The position numbers and the translations under genes were made by a program. The notes beneath the pieces were generated by a model. It was given only the letters and a program-made list of their open reading frames with translations, had not been told where the DNA came from and did no database searches. Below, in pieces: positions 1 through 8,410 of a stretch of 53,683 nucleotides of DNA. The stretch lies in contig NZ_CAMVTE010000016.1 of NCBI RefSeq assembly GCF_947170395.1, forward strand, positions 1 through 53,683, written 5' to 3'. Origin of the DNA: an uncultured Methanobrevibacter sp. GTDB taxonomy: Archaea > Methanobacteriota > Methanobacteria > Methanobacteriales > Methanobacteriaceae. Position 1 is the stretch's first letter; every line of letters starts with the position of its first letter.

Positions 1-128
1 TAGTTTACAATATCGTTCAATTCAACAAAATTTCACAAAGGATTTCAACATAGCCCGATATTAAAAAAGTATATTATTATAGAAAACCATAATTAATAAT
101 GTTATATCATTTAATTGGATTGGAAATT

Positions 129-1088
129 ATGAATGTTGATAAGTTAGTGGGCAATACGCCAATGATAAAGATTGATTATGAGTATGAAGGAAAGACAGGC
201 AGCATATATGCCAAACTTGAGTACTACAATTACTCAGGAAGTATCAAGGACAGGATTGCTTTACATATTATCCAAAAAGAAAGAGAAAACGGCAATTTGA
301 CTGAAGGACAGGCCATTGTAGAAGTTACAAGCGGAAATACAGGAATAGCTTTCAGTGCAATCGGTGCTCTGTTTGGCCATGACGTCCACATTTTCATGCC
401 TGACTGGGTATCAATTGAGCGAAGAAACCTAATAGAAATGTATGGTGCACATGTCCATCTCGTATCAAAAGAGGAAGGTGGATTTAAAAAAGCATTGGAA
501 CTTGCAGAGGAATTCGCACAAAAAACAGGCGCATACAGACCACTCCAATTTGACAATCCATTAAACGTTGAAGCCCAATATACAAAAACCGGTCAGGAAA
601 TAATTGACGCAGTGCCTGATGTGAATGCATTCGTTTCAGGTATCGGAACCGGAGGAACATTGATGGGAATAGGAAAAAGACTTAAAGACAACAATCCGGA
701 TTCAAAAATATTTGCACTTGAACCGTCAACATTATCAATCCTCAAAATGGGAATGGAAGAGGGAAGTCACCTGATTGAAGGAATAGGTGATGACTTTATC
801 CCCAAAATCATAGAACAGGACATCATTGATGACATTGTTCTGATTCATGACTGCGATGCAATCAACATGTCAAAAAGAATAGCCAAAGAATTCGGATTGG
901 GAATAGGCATTTCAAGCGGAGCAAACTTCCTTGCAAGCGTTTTGATGGATAATGATGATTTGAATATAGCTACTGTTTTTGCAGACGACAATAAAAAATA
1001 CATTACCACAAAACTATCCGATGATATTGATGATGATCCAAAACTGATTTCAAATAACATAAAGCTCATAGGCTTTGAAGTGATTTAA
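129..1088 (+). CDS. cysK: Cysteine synthase family protein (PLP-dependent O-acetylserine sulfhydrylase type)
   Basis: This is a beta-family PLP enzyme expected to make cysteine from an activated serine and sulfide in the cytoplasm. It opens with the family signature LVGNTPM. The PLP lysine lies in YSGSIKDR, the substrate loop in TSGNTGIA and the phosphate-binding glycine loop in GIGTGGT. Its length of about 319 residues is normal for the family. An in-frame start lies 10 codons upstream at 99, but the homologous N-terminus begins at MNVDKL, so I chose the ATG at 129. The stop overlaps the next start by one base (TAATG), which indicates an operon with the TlyA-like gene. It could also be a cystathionine beta-synthase-type CysM; motifs alone do not separate these. 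Confidence 0.9.
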   Translation: MNVDKLVGNTPMIKIDYEYEGKTGSIYAKLEYYNYSGSIKDRIALHIIQKERENGNLTEGQAIVEVTSGNTGIAFSAIGALFGHDVHIFMPDWVSIERRNLIEMYGAHVHLVSKEEGGFKKALELAEEFAQKTGAYRPLQFDNPLNVEAQYTKTGQEIIDAVPDVNAFVSGIGTGGTLMGIGKRLKDNNPDSKIFALEPSTLSILKMGMEEGSHLIEGIGDDFIPKIIEQDIIDDIVLIHDCDAINMSKRIAKEFGLGIGISSGANFLASVLMDNDDLNIATVFADDNKKYITTKLSDDIDDDPKLISNNIKLIGFEVI

Positions 1089-1870
1089 TGAACGAAAGAC
1101 TGGACAAATATCTGGTAAACAATGATTTTATCTCATCTAGAACCAAATCAAAGGAACTGATCAAATCAGGTAACGTCAAGGTAAACGGCAGAGTACTTAC
1201 AAAATGCAGCTACAACGTCAAAACTAACGACCGGATAGAAATAATCGACAATGACTATCTGAAATATGTATCCCGTGCAGGATTGAAACTGGATGGTGCG
1301 ATAGATTCATTCAACATTGATTTTAAAAACAAGAGCGTTATGGATATAGGCTCATCGACCGGAGGATTTACAGACTGTGCACTTAAACACGGTGCAAAAA
1401 GAGTGGTTGCCATTGATGTTGGAACCGACCTTATGGCAGATAGCCTTAGAGATGACGACAGAATCGATTTGCATGAGCAAATGAATTTCAAGGATGCGCC
1501 AAGTGAGCTTTTCGATGACATTGACATTATAGTATCCGATGTTTCATTCATATCCCTGAAACATATCATCGACAGGATATCACATGAAAATTCTGATTTT
1601 GAACTGATATTTCTTATAAAACCTCAATTTGAATGTGGTAAGGAAATAGCCAAAAAGTATAAGGGAATCATCAGGGACAGGCAAGTCCACAAAGATGTCA
1701 TTTTGGATATAACAAGCTATTTTAAAACAAAAGAATATAATATGATAGGTTTGGACATATCCAAAATTCCCGGAAAAAACGGAAATATTGAATATCTCTC
1801 CCATTTTACAAAAAACAAAAAATCAGTTAATATTAACGTTGATGATATTGTTGACAAATCCGCCAGCTAA
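1088..1870 (+). CDS. tlyA: TlyA family rRNA 2'-O-methyltransferase
   Basis: The protein has an N-terminal S4 RNA-binding domain (about residues 1-60, with RLDKYLV and IKSGNVKVNG) followed by an FtsJ/RrmJ-type Rossmann methyltransferase domain. The SAM motif is MDIGSSTGGFTDCAL at about residues 86-100. The arrangement and the 260-residue length match TlyA, which 2'-O-methylates cytidines in rRNA and was once called a hemolysin. It is translationally coupled to the upstream cysteine synthase (TAATG overlap). Its 3' end overlaps the convergent zinc-ribbon gene by four bases. The family assignment is firm; the exact rRNA target in this archaeon is inferred. Confidence 0.9.
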   Translation: MNERLDKYLVNNDFISSRTKSKELIKSGNVKVNGRVLTKCSYNVKTNDRIEIIDNDYLKYVSRAGLKLDGAIDSFNIDFKNKSVMDIGSSTGGFTDCALKHGAKRVVAIDVGTDLMADSLRDDDRIDLHEQMNFKDAPSELFDDIDIIVSDVSFISLKHIIDRISHENSDFELIFLIKPQFECGKEIAKKYKGIIRDRQVHKDVILDITSYFKTKEYNMIGLDISKIPGKNGNIEYLSHFTKNKKSVNINVDDIVDKSAS

Positions 1871-2142
1871 TCATTGGCCCATCTTTTCAGTTTGGGAAAA
1901 GTTTCACTCATCATTGCAGTTGCCTGAGCCCTGTCAATGTCCGGGTGAATTTCAACCATCTTTTCAATGCAGAAATCCATCATCTCTTCCATTGACATGT
2001 CTGATGTGAATTCCCCGTCCTTAAAGCAGTATATACAGTAGTCCTCGTTTTTGGACCCGTCAGCATTTGTGCCGTATATCTCTTCGCTTTCCATTGGCAT
2101 TGCACATGATTGGCAGAATTTCATATTTTCAAAATCTTGCAT
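1867..2142 (-). CDS. Small zinc-ribbon protein (putative Zn_ribbon_2 family)
   Basis: This protein of about 91 residues begins with a zinc ribbon of the form CQSCAMPM, then GTNADGS, then YCIYCF. That pattern is typical of the putative zinc ribbon domain PF12674, whose members also carry a C-terminal segment around SMEEMMDFC. The ATG at 2142 is preferred over an alternative six codons upstream because GAGGT lies just before it. It follows the 2153-2485 gene by 10 bases and is probably co-transcribed with it. The role is unknown; binding of zinc, or of nucleic acid or protein through zinc, is plausible. Confidence 0.8.
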   Translation of the reverse strand: MQDFENMKFCQSCAMPMESEEIYGTNADGSKNEDYCIYCFKDGEFTSDMSMEEMMDFCIEKMVEIHPDIDRAQATAMMSETFPKLKRWAND

Positions 2143-2152
2143 ATATATTACC

Positions 2153-2485
2153 TCATTCAATCATTTTTCTAACTTCATTAATATTAAGTTCTATAAATTC
2201 CCTGTATTTAGGATTGGCTAATATTTTGTACTGTTTTTTATTGGTTCGTGAATAAGCATCAGCCATTACTGCCTGAAGTTCTTCAACACTGCTGTTTAGA
2301 ACTATATTCAGTTTGTTTTTCTGATGATCTGAAAGGTTTGATAAAAAGCTTCTGGCCTTTGATTCAAACTTCAAAACCAGATTGGTATTCTTTTTTGCAA
2401 ATCTTTCCAGTAAAAATGATGGTGTTAATGAAAACATCTTTTCATATTGCTGAACATCATCATATGTAATTTTATCTTCACTCAT
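2153..2485 (-). CDS. Conserved hypothetical helical protein
   Basis: A 110-residue soluble protein rich in charged residues, predicted mostly helical, with no signal peptide or cysteines. I do not recognise a family. The ATG at 2485 has GGTGAAATA directly upstream, which beats a TTG nine codons earlier. It is the first gene of a two-gene unit with the zinc-ribbon protein (10-base gap), so the two may act together. The helical stretch LQAVMADAYSRTNKKQYK and the basic C-terminal half leave room for nucleic-acid or protein contacts, but no function can be assigned. Confidence 0.7.
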   Translation of the reverse strand: MSEDKITYDDVQQYEKMFSLTPSFLLERFAKKNTNLVLKFESKARSFLSNLSDHQKNKLNIVLNSSVEELQAVMADAYSRTNKKQYKILANPKYREFIELNINEVRKMIE

Positions 2486-2541
2486 TATTTCACCCTTTTC
2501 GTATTTAAACAATTATTGTCACTAACATTATTTAAATTATA

Positions 2542-3990
2542 CTATAAATCATAATGGATGTTATGCAACTTGTAAAGGCAAACCGAACTGCTTGAAGGGA
2601 ATGCGTAAATCATATAGTCAAGCTCTTCGAGAGTGATTTTCTTGTTGATTATGAATGCAAACATGTTTGCAACGTTTTCAGCATCGGCAGCATATATTTC
2701 AGCCCCTACAATCTGAAGGTCCCTATCAACAATCACCTTTGCCTCAGCGGTCAAATCGTTTTTAAGCTCAAGGGAATATGAATTTCCGTATCTTATATGA
2801 TGCACTTCATATTCATCACTTTCTTCGGCCACATATGCAGGCACACCTACAGTGGCTATTCTTGGAATTGTATATGCAACAGCAGGAACCACAGGATAGG
2901 TTATCTCATCGGCTTTGCCCAAAAGTTCCTTTGAAAGGTATTTGGAGTGGTGTATCGCTACGGTTACAAGTTTGGCAATGCCTGTATCTGCAACATCGCC
3001 TGAAGCATATATGTTTGGCACTTCTGTCTGCAGGTGACCGTTTACCTTGATTCCGCTTTTTGTATATGTCAGTCCCACATTCTCAAGACCGATATCCTCA
3101 ACATTGGCGGTTCTTCCCATTGCCGCTATGACATAGTCTCCGGTTAGGCTCAATCCGCTTTCACAGTTGACAGTGAATCCATTTTCATGTGCAATATTGT
3201 CGATTTTTGCTTCCGGATCTCTTAAAAGTTCATCGCAGTTCATTCCCTGGGAAGTATTGAGAACCCTTTCATCCGGATTTGGAATGTCCACATTGGCAAT
3301 GACCTCTTTTACCTGCTCGTTAAAGTGGAAATTGATTCCCTTTTGTTTCAATTTATCGATTACCTTTTCTACATATGGCTGGTGGAAGAACTTCAAGGCC
3401 ATGTTTCCCCGAACTATTACATCAGCAGTAAGGCCTGCTTCGGCAAGTATTGATGCAAACTCCATGCCGACAAATCCCGCACCTATAATGATTGTGTGGC
3501 CTGGAAGCTCTGCAATATCCAAAAAGTCAGTGCTGTCATGGAGGTACTGGCTGCCGGGAATGTCCGGTATTACAGGTTTAAGGCCTGTACATATTACTAT
3601 TTTATCTGTGGTGAATTTCCTGTCGGCCACCTGAACTGTATGCTCATCAAGTATGACTCCCTTTCCATGGGCAACATCAAGGTCATATTCATCAAACTTA
3701 TTGTCCAGAAATATTGACATGCCCGCAATTCTTTTCTGTTTGAATTTCATTAGTGCAGACCAGTCAACTTCAAAATTGCCGGATTTTCCAACGCCTTCAA
3801 AGTTGTCTGTCAATGCTTTGATTTCATATGGTGCATCAAGAAGGGCTTTTGAGTTGCAGCCCCTGTTTGCGCATGCCCCTCCATATAGGCTTTGTTCTAC
3901 AATCAATATCTTAAGGCCGGCCTTTCTTAAAAACCGACCCCCCTGCCATGCGGCATTTCCACTGCCGATATAAATTACATCATAGTCCAT
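2542..3990 (-). CDS. FAD-dependent pyridine nucleotide-disulfide oxidoreductase (dihydrolipoamide dehydrogenase-like)
   Basis: A class I flavoprotein disulfide reductase. The N-terminal FAD-binding GxGxxA motif (YIGSGNAAW) is followed by the redox-active pair in CANRGC at about residues 40-45. A second Rossmann motif (IIGAGFVGMEFAS) binds NAD(P)H, and YASGDVAD is the second FAD contact. Its 482 residues fit the family. The C-terminal dimerisation domain ends AFPSSSSVCLY, where dihydrolipoamide dehydrogenases usually carry a catalytic HxHP/E motif that I do not see. The natural substrate may therefore not be lipoamide. Related methanogen proteins are annotated loosely as dihydrolipoamide dehydrogenase or mercuric reductase. 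It is monocistronic. Confidence 0.85.
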   Translation of the reverse strand: MDYDVIYIGSGNAAWQGGRFLRKAGLKILIVEQSLYGGACANRGCNSKALLDAPYEIKALTDNFEGVGKSGNFEVDWSALMKFKQKRIAGMSIFLDNKFDEYDLDVAHGKGVILDEHTVQVADRKFTTDKIVICTGLKPVIPDIPGSQYLHDSTDFLDIAELPGHTIIIGAGFVGMEFASILAEAGLTADVIVRGNMALKFFHQPYVEKVIDKLKQKGINFHFNEQVKEVIANVDIPNPDERVLNTSQGMNCDELLRDPEAKIDNIAHENGFTVNCESGLSLTGDYVIAAMGRTANVEDIGLENVGLTYTKSGIKVNGHLQTEVPNIYASGDVADTGIAKLVTVAIHHSKYLSKELLGKADEITYPVVPAVAYTIPRIATVGVPAYVAEESDEYEVHHIRYGNSYSLELKNDLTAEAKVIVDRDLQIVGAEIYAADAENVANMFAFIINKKITLEELDYMIYAFPSSSSVCLYKLHNIHYDL

Positions 3991-4140
3991 AAGGTAACCT
4001 CGAATAAATAATCAATTTAAATCTTTGTTTAAAATAATATAAATAGGTTAATTCTACAAAACTGTTAAATTAATTAAGCTTAATATATATCATCATTGAG
4101 ATTTAAGTATCTCATTAAATTGAAAATTAGGGGAATATAA

Positions 4141-4626
4141 ATGAAAAAATTACATATAGGAATAATTGCAGCTGTAATTGTAGTTGCACTGATAGCTATT
4201 GTTGCCCTTATGGGGTCCGGAGGACAATCTGCAGTTGATAACAAAACATTTGTCTTTGAAGAGGGTTGCACATTAGACCTTCCGGTAACCGCCACAATAT
4301 TGAATGAAACTTCAAAAGATAATGGTGTAAATCTTAAATCTTATTACATCACTACCAATGACGACTATTACATTCTTGAAATATTGAGCGGCAATATAGT
4401 CACATCAATGGACGAGTTCAAATTCAATTCTGTTGCTTCTGGAGCAACATATGAAGGAACCTATGGTGACTGGGAAGTGTTAAATATAGAAAATGTTAAA
4501 CTTCCGAACGGCCAGGAGCATGTAAAATATGTGCTGGCAAAAATGGATGACACCCACATCTATCAGATAGAAGGGGATAATCTGGATAATGTAAAAGCAG
4601 TTGCTGACACATTCAAAACTGAATAA
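4141..4626 (+). CDS. Membrane-anchored extracellular protein, paralogue of the 8411-8914 protein
   Basis: A 161-residue protein with one N-terminal hydrophobic segment (about residues 5-24, GIIAAVIVVALIAIVAL) and a hydrophilic domain predicted outside the cell. It shares its layout and many positions with the protein at 8411-8914: the anchor, NKTF then F/E-GCTL-LP, and a C-terminal pattern D(N/D)L-N-(V/L)K-(A/S)-V-DTFK. The family appears restricted to methanogens of this type; the function is unknown. GGGGAATATAA precedes the ATG. A hairpin terminator follows at once. It faces the TIR operon convergently, and with its paralogue it brackets that operon. Confidence 0.75.
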   Translation: MKKLHIGIIAAVIVVALIAIVALMGSGGQSAVDNKTFVFEEGCTLDLPVTATILNETSKDNGVNLKSYYITTNDDYYILEILSGNIVTSMDEFKFNSVASGATYEGTYGDWEVLNIENVKLPNGQEHVKYVLAKMDDTHIYQIEGDNLDNVKAVADTFKTE

Positions 4627-4653
4627 AAGCATGTAAAAAACATGCTTTTTTTT
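4625..4653. terminator. Bidirectional hairpin terminator
   Basis: The inverted repeat AAAAGCATGT / ACATGCTTTT has a run of Ts on the plus strand and As on its other side. It sits between the convergent ends of the anchored protein (4141-4626) and the TIR operon (ends 4658), so it can serve both directions. Confidence 0.7.
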
Positions 4654-4657
4654 ACTT

Positions 4658-5347
4658 TTAATTTCTATTGTAAAGCCATTTACCGATAAAGTAAATTGGG
4701 AATAGTATAAAAATAAAAAAGCCTATAACTATCAAGGCATAACCGACATCATGATTTATCTTTTCCTCCATAAACATAGCACCTAAAAATGCTAAAATTA
4801 GTGGCACAATGCAAGTACCGGCAATTGCCTTAATGAATGTTTTGGTTCTGTTGTCTGCTTCAGCATTATTTTCTAATCCTGATGTATAATCATATTTAAT
4901 GTTATTGACTGTTTTTATAGTTTTTTTGTTGATAATCGGATCTTCAATTGGTTTTTCAAGTAGTTTTGCAACATCTATCACCAGATTTCTGAATTCATGT
5001 CCGGGATTTGGGTATGCATCAAGCCAGTGTTTGTTTTCCAAGAAAAATTCGAGTCCTCCGTCAAGGTTTGCATCATCTATTTTGAATACTAGAATCGGTA
5101 TGTTTGATGAGAATGCTATGTCTACTTCGGTGTTTACATAGTTTGACTGTTTTGCGTTTTCGGAAAATACAAGTACCATTATTTTTGATGCGCGTATTGC
5201 GTCTGTGATTTCCTCGGCAATGTGTCTTACGCCAACATCCCTTGGCTTTATCCAACACTTGAACTTGTTTTCCTCCAAAGTATGACAGATTGCATCTGCA
5301 GTCACTTTATCCTTGCTTGAATAACAGATATAAACCTCATGAACCAT
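4658..5347 (-). CDS. TIR-domain membrane protein (third TIR gene of the operon)
   Basis: Residues 1-135 form a TIR domain: the first strand and loop are EVYICYSSKDK, box 2 is KCWIKPRDV, and SNYVNTE places a glutamate (about E74) where the catalytic Glu of NAD-cleaving TIR domains lies. Residues about 175-225 contain two hydrophobic segments, so the TIR domain is probably tethered at the inner face of the membrane. GAGGTAAGCGAA precedes the ATG. The start lies inside the end of the upstream TIR gene (11-base overlap), so translation is coupled. The first ~117 residues are almost identical to that neighbour while the tails differ. NAD hydrolysis and a defence role are inferred. Confidence 0.9.
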   Translation of the reverse strand: MVHEVYICYSSKDKVTADAICHTLEENKFKCWIKPRDVGVRHIAEEITDAIRASKIMVLVFSENAKQSNYVNTEVDIAFSSNIPILVFKIDDANLDGGLEFFLENKHWLDAYPNPGHEFRNLVIDVAKLLEKPIEDPIINKKTIKTVNNIKYDYTSGLENNAEADNRTKTFIKAIAGTCIVPLILAFLGAMFMEEKINHDVGYALIVIGFFIFILFPIYFIGKWLYNRN

Positions 5348-6008
5348 TTCGCTTACCTCTAATTTTTTTGATTATGAAATATATAATAGGCAATACAATG
5401 AAAATAATGAAACAGCCTCCAAGAAGCATGTTTCCAGTTGAATCATCAATGTGCAACATCAAGCCTATTAGTACTATAATGATCGGTGCAAGGCACATAT
5501 ATCCAAATATTTTAAGAAATTTCTTTGATTCTTCTTTATCTGCATTTTCATATATTGGATTTAGATTAATCTTATTTACAGTCTGTTTGTTAATAATTGG
5601 GTCTGTTACTGGTCTTTCAAGCAGTTTTCCCACATCGATTACGAGGTTTTTGAATTCAGGACCAGGATTTGGGTATGCGTCGAGCCAGTGTTTGTTTTCC
5701 AAGAAAAATTCGAGTCCTCCGTCGAGGTTTGCATCATCTATTTTGAATACTAGAATCGGTATGTTTGATGAGAATGCTATGTCTACTTCGGTGTTTACGT
5801 AGTTTGACTGTTTTGCGTTTTCGGAAAATACAAGTACCATTATTTTTGATGCTCGTATTGCGTCTGTGATTTCCTCGGCAATGTGTCTTACACCAACATC
5901 CCTTGGCTTTATCCAGCACTTGAACTTGTTTTCCTCCAAAGTATGACAGATTGCATCCGCAGTCACCTTGTCCTTGCTTGAATAACAGATATAAACCTCA
6001 TGAGCCAT
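5337..6008 (-). CDS. TIR-domain membrane protein (second TIR gene of the operon)
   Basis: A 223-residue protein with an N-terminal TIR domain (residues 1-135: EVYICYSSKDK, KCWIKPRDV, SNYVNTE with the candidate catalytic Glu). Two C-terminal hydrophobic segments (about 168-210) and a basic tail follow. The TIR half differs from the downstream gene product only at residue 2 within the first ~117 residues, and the DNA is near-identical at an offset of 661 bases. The tails have diverged. This indicates a recent tandem duplication or gene conversion limited to the TIR half. GGTGAAACA precedes the ATG. It starts 11 bases after the first TIR gene ends. Confidence 0.9.
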   Translation of the reverse strand: MAHEVYICYSSKDKVTADAICHTLEENKFKCWIKPRDVGVRHIAEEITDAIRASKIMVLVFSENAKQSNYVNTEVDIAFSSNIPILVFKIDDANLDGGLEFFLENKHWLDAYPNPGPEFKNLVIDVGKLLERPVTDPIINKQTVNKINLNPIYENADKEESKKFLKIFGYMCLAPIIIVLIGLMLHIDDSTGNMLLGGCFIIFIVLPIIYFIIKKIRGKRNGS

Positions 6009-6019
6009 TGTTTCACCAT

Positions 6020-6841
6020 TTAAATTCTCATGTACTCCTCAACCAAACTTTCATACCTTTCATCATTTTGAGGCATCATGGACAGCACAGTTTTGCGGGC
6101 TAAAAACTCTTTTCTTACAAAGAAAACTCCTATAATAAATGCCAATGCCCAGAAAATAAAAAATAAAATCATTGAATTGCCAACTATGCCTGCATGTCTA
6201 AATGTTTCACCGTTATCCAAACCGAATGCCCACAATAATAGGATTAAAGGTATAAATAAAATAACTCCCCATGCCAACCATTCCTTTTCTTTTGCAACAT
6301 ATCCCATGTAAATGTAGGCAAAAGAATAGATTGGGGTGAATAACAGGATAATTGAAGCCAAATCCTTACGTCTGGTTGGCAGTTTATTGGAAACGGATTT
6401 GGAATTTTCACTATTATCAATGACTATCTGTTTATTGTATTCCTCATCACATAACCGTAATGCATCTTTAACCAATCTTTCAAATACGCTTTCAGGATTC
6501 GGATAGGCTTCCAGCCAATGTTTGTTCTTTAAAAAGAATTCCATTTTGTTTTCAGGGAGGGTTTCATCAATTTTAAATGAAATTATTGATTTGTTATTTC
6601 TAAATGCAGCATCTATCTCATTGTTTACAAATTCGGATTCCTGTGAATTTTTGGAAAATACTAAAACAACAATTTTTGCTGCCTTCAAACCGTCCATAAT
6701 CTCTTTGGCATAATTTTCACCTGATGCAATGTTACGAGGAGCAATCCAACACTTAAGACCATTCTGCTCGAGAACATGACATATCGCATCAGCAGTCTGT
6801 TTGTCTTTTGTTGAGTAACTAATAAATATATCATGCGCCAT
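6020..6841 (-). CDS. TIR-domain multi-pass membrane protein (first TIR gene of the operon)
   Basis: The TIR domain spans residues 1-135 (DIFISYSTKDK, KCWIAPRNI, SEFVNNE with the candidate catalytic Glu). Three to four hydrophobic helices follow between about residues 165 and 250, and the protein ends in a soluble tail (RYESLVEEYMRI). The ATG at 6841 follows GGTGGTTAAT and lies one base after the stop of the upstream gene, so the four genes 7376 to 4658 form one operon. It is more distant from the other two TIR proteins than they are from each other. Conventional TIR effectors bind or cleave NAD; membrane tethering here suggests sensing or signalling at the envelope, which is inference. Confidence 0.9.
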   Translation of the reverse strand: MAHDIFISYSTKDKQTADAICHVLEQNGLKCWIAPRNIASGENYAKEIMDGLKAAKIVVLVFSKNSQESEFVNNEIDAAFRNNKSIISFKIDETLPENKMEFFLKNKHWLEAYPNPESVFERLVKDALRLCDEEYNKQIVIDNSENSKSVSNKLPTRRKDLASIILLFTPIYSFAYIYMGYVAKEKEWLAWGVILFIPLILLLWAFGLDNGETFRHAGIVGNSMILFFIFWALAFIIGVFFVRKEFLARKTVLSMMPQNDERYESLVEEYMRI

Positions 6842-6842
6842 A

Positions 6843-7376
6843 TTAACCACCAAAACTAATAGAATCTAAAAGATAATCATTAAACGGTTGATCTCCAGCT
6901 TTAATAACTCCAATTGTTGAATTAGTATCCTTTAACTCAAATGTTGTTTCATTATAAGCATCTTTTGGAATAAAGAAATCATAAAATGTGTAAAAGTTTT
7001 CTGTATCTGAAGGTATTGCAGTATAGATTTCTACAATTACCAGATTATGAGTATCATTAAAGGATTCAACATATGGGACATACCCTTCTAAATTCAGTTC
7101 ATTTACTGCTTCAGCATATAATTTTTCAGCATTGTCTGTTGAATAAATTTCAGAGCGATATTCTGTAGCAGGTCCGACTATTTTAATTCCGCCATCAATA
7201 TCAATTTTTTGTGCATCATTAGGCAGTGTTACCTTAAAATTATCAAATTCCTTCATTTCATCGGAAAATGGAGGAGCAGTGAACATCACAAACATGAAAT
7301 AAATCAAAATTATGAGCAGAATAATTATTACAATATGATATTTCCTCATAAATTTTATCAATTCGATCCTATCCAT
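6843..7376 (-). CDS. Membrane-anchored extracellular protein, first gene of the TIR operon
   Basis: A 177-residue protein with a short cytoplasmic N-terminus, one hydrophobic helix at about residues 14-33 (VIIILLIILIYFMFVMF) and a hydrophilic domain predicted outside. No known family is visible. Its general plan (anchor plus small globular exodomain beginning with a strand such as FDNFKVTLPNDA) resembles the anchored proteins at 4141 and 8411. It is translated just before the first TIR gene (stop and next start separated by one base) and has the RBS GAGAGGG. As head of the operon it is the natural candidate for an external sensor or partner of the TIR proteins; that role is inference. Confidence 0.7.
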   Translation of the reverse strand: MDRIELIKFMRKYHIVIIILLIILIYFMFVMFTAPPFSDEMKEFDNFKVTLPNDAQKIDIDGGIKIVGPATEYRSEIYSTDNAEKLYAEAVNELNLEGYVPYVESFNDTHNLVIVEIYTAIPSDTENFYTFYDFFIPKDAYNETTFELKDTNSTIGVIKAGDQPFNDYLLDSISFGG

Positions 7377-7464
7377 AAAAACCCTCTCACTTTTATATAT
7401 ATTTAAAGTATAATTTTTATTTTATTTAAATATTCTTTAATTATGCATAAAGCATTCTATTTAA

Positions 7465-8184
7465 CTAAAATGATAATCTGTCAACAGCTGAAATAAGTTC
7501 ATTCATATGGGCATCTTTAACATCCTGAGGATAAAAGCTGTATTCCTCATAGTAAAATGCGGGAATTCCATTTTCATTTAATGGTATTGTCAGGTAAGGT
7601 CCGCTTGTTGTTGAGCTTGGTGAGTAATAGGATATGTCTGGTGAGTTTTTTGACACTTCCATTGCATATTGGCTAGCCATACCCTCCTTAATCGGGCTGA
7701 AAACAAAGGTTTTATATTCATAAGCTCCCACATTTGAGTGAATATCAACTGCCAAATCATAAGATCCGTTAACGATTGCAGGATAGACGTACCTGTATGC
7801 CAGGTTTTGTCCATTCTGCCTTCCGGGGCTGTTATCCGAGGATCCGTCACCGTAATGGCCAACGCCCTGTGTCACATTAATTATGTAGATGTCATATGAA
7901 TTGTTCAGATTTGAAAAAGTAGGAAGCAGTTTCAGCAGGGTCTGATGTGTCTGATTTTCAAGAGGATGGACACCTATTACATAAGCTATTCTTTTGCCGT
8001 TGGGATTGCCGATGTTTCTTATTACCTCAACGGTTCCCGGCTCATCGCTATTGTTGGCAATAATTTCACGTGATGAGATATTTTTAGGTTCATCCTGAGA
8101 AGTTTGGCCTACATTGACAATCAGTATGCTGAAAGCGATTATAACAACAATCAGAATTGCTATTAAAATGTATTCTTTTTTCAT
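7465..8184 (-). CDS. Membrane-anchored M14-like zinc hydrolase (putative)
   Basis: The N-terminus carries a hydrophobic anchor (about residues 5-25) and the rest is predicted extracellular. Three motifs fit the zinc carboxypeptidase (M14) or aminoacylase-like fold: VIGVHPLENQTHQ (H..E metal pair, about 90-95), AVDIHSN (third metal His) and, near the C-terminus, FYYEEYS as possible general-base glutamate. The length of 239 is short for classical carboxypeptidases but fits minimal archaeal members. A role in trimming cell-wall or surface peptides is plausible but unproven. It is a single gene with its own short leader between the TIR operon and the second anchored paralogue. Confidence 0.6.
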   Translation of the reverse strand: MKKEYILIAILIVVIIAFSILIVNVGQTSQDEPKNISSREIIANNSDEPGTVEVIRNIGNPNGKRIAYVIGVHPLENQTHQTLLKLLPTFSNLNNSYDIYIINVTQGVGHYGDGSSDNSPGRQNGQNLAYRYVYPAIVNGSYDLAVDIHSNVGAYEYKTFVFSPIKEGMASQYAMEVSKNSPDISYYSPSSTTSGPYLTIPLNENGIPAFYYEEYSFYPQDVKDAHMNELISAVDRLSF

Positions 8185-8410
8185 ATTATTCCATTAAAAA
8201 TCTGTTTCTGATGATATTTATTTTATATGTAATTTGAAAATTACAGCTTTGTATAGCAATAATGAAATTGCCTAAAATGGTTATAACCAAAGTGAAAACT
8301 TTGTATAATTTATATATGGTAAATACATAAATATTATATAAAGCAACAATTTGACAATATCCTGGAAAAAATTCTTTGGATATGGTTGCTGAATATTTAA
8401 AAGTGATATC

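Noticed and set aside
3167-3634. A 155-codon plus-strand frame opposite the disulfide reductase gene
   Set aside because: Antisense shadow; the minus strand has clear FAD and disulfide motifs.
5290-5802. A 170-codon plus-strand frame across the two TIR genes
   Set aside because: Antisense shadow repeated in both duplicates; the TIR frames on the minus strand explain the conservation.
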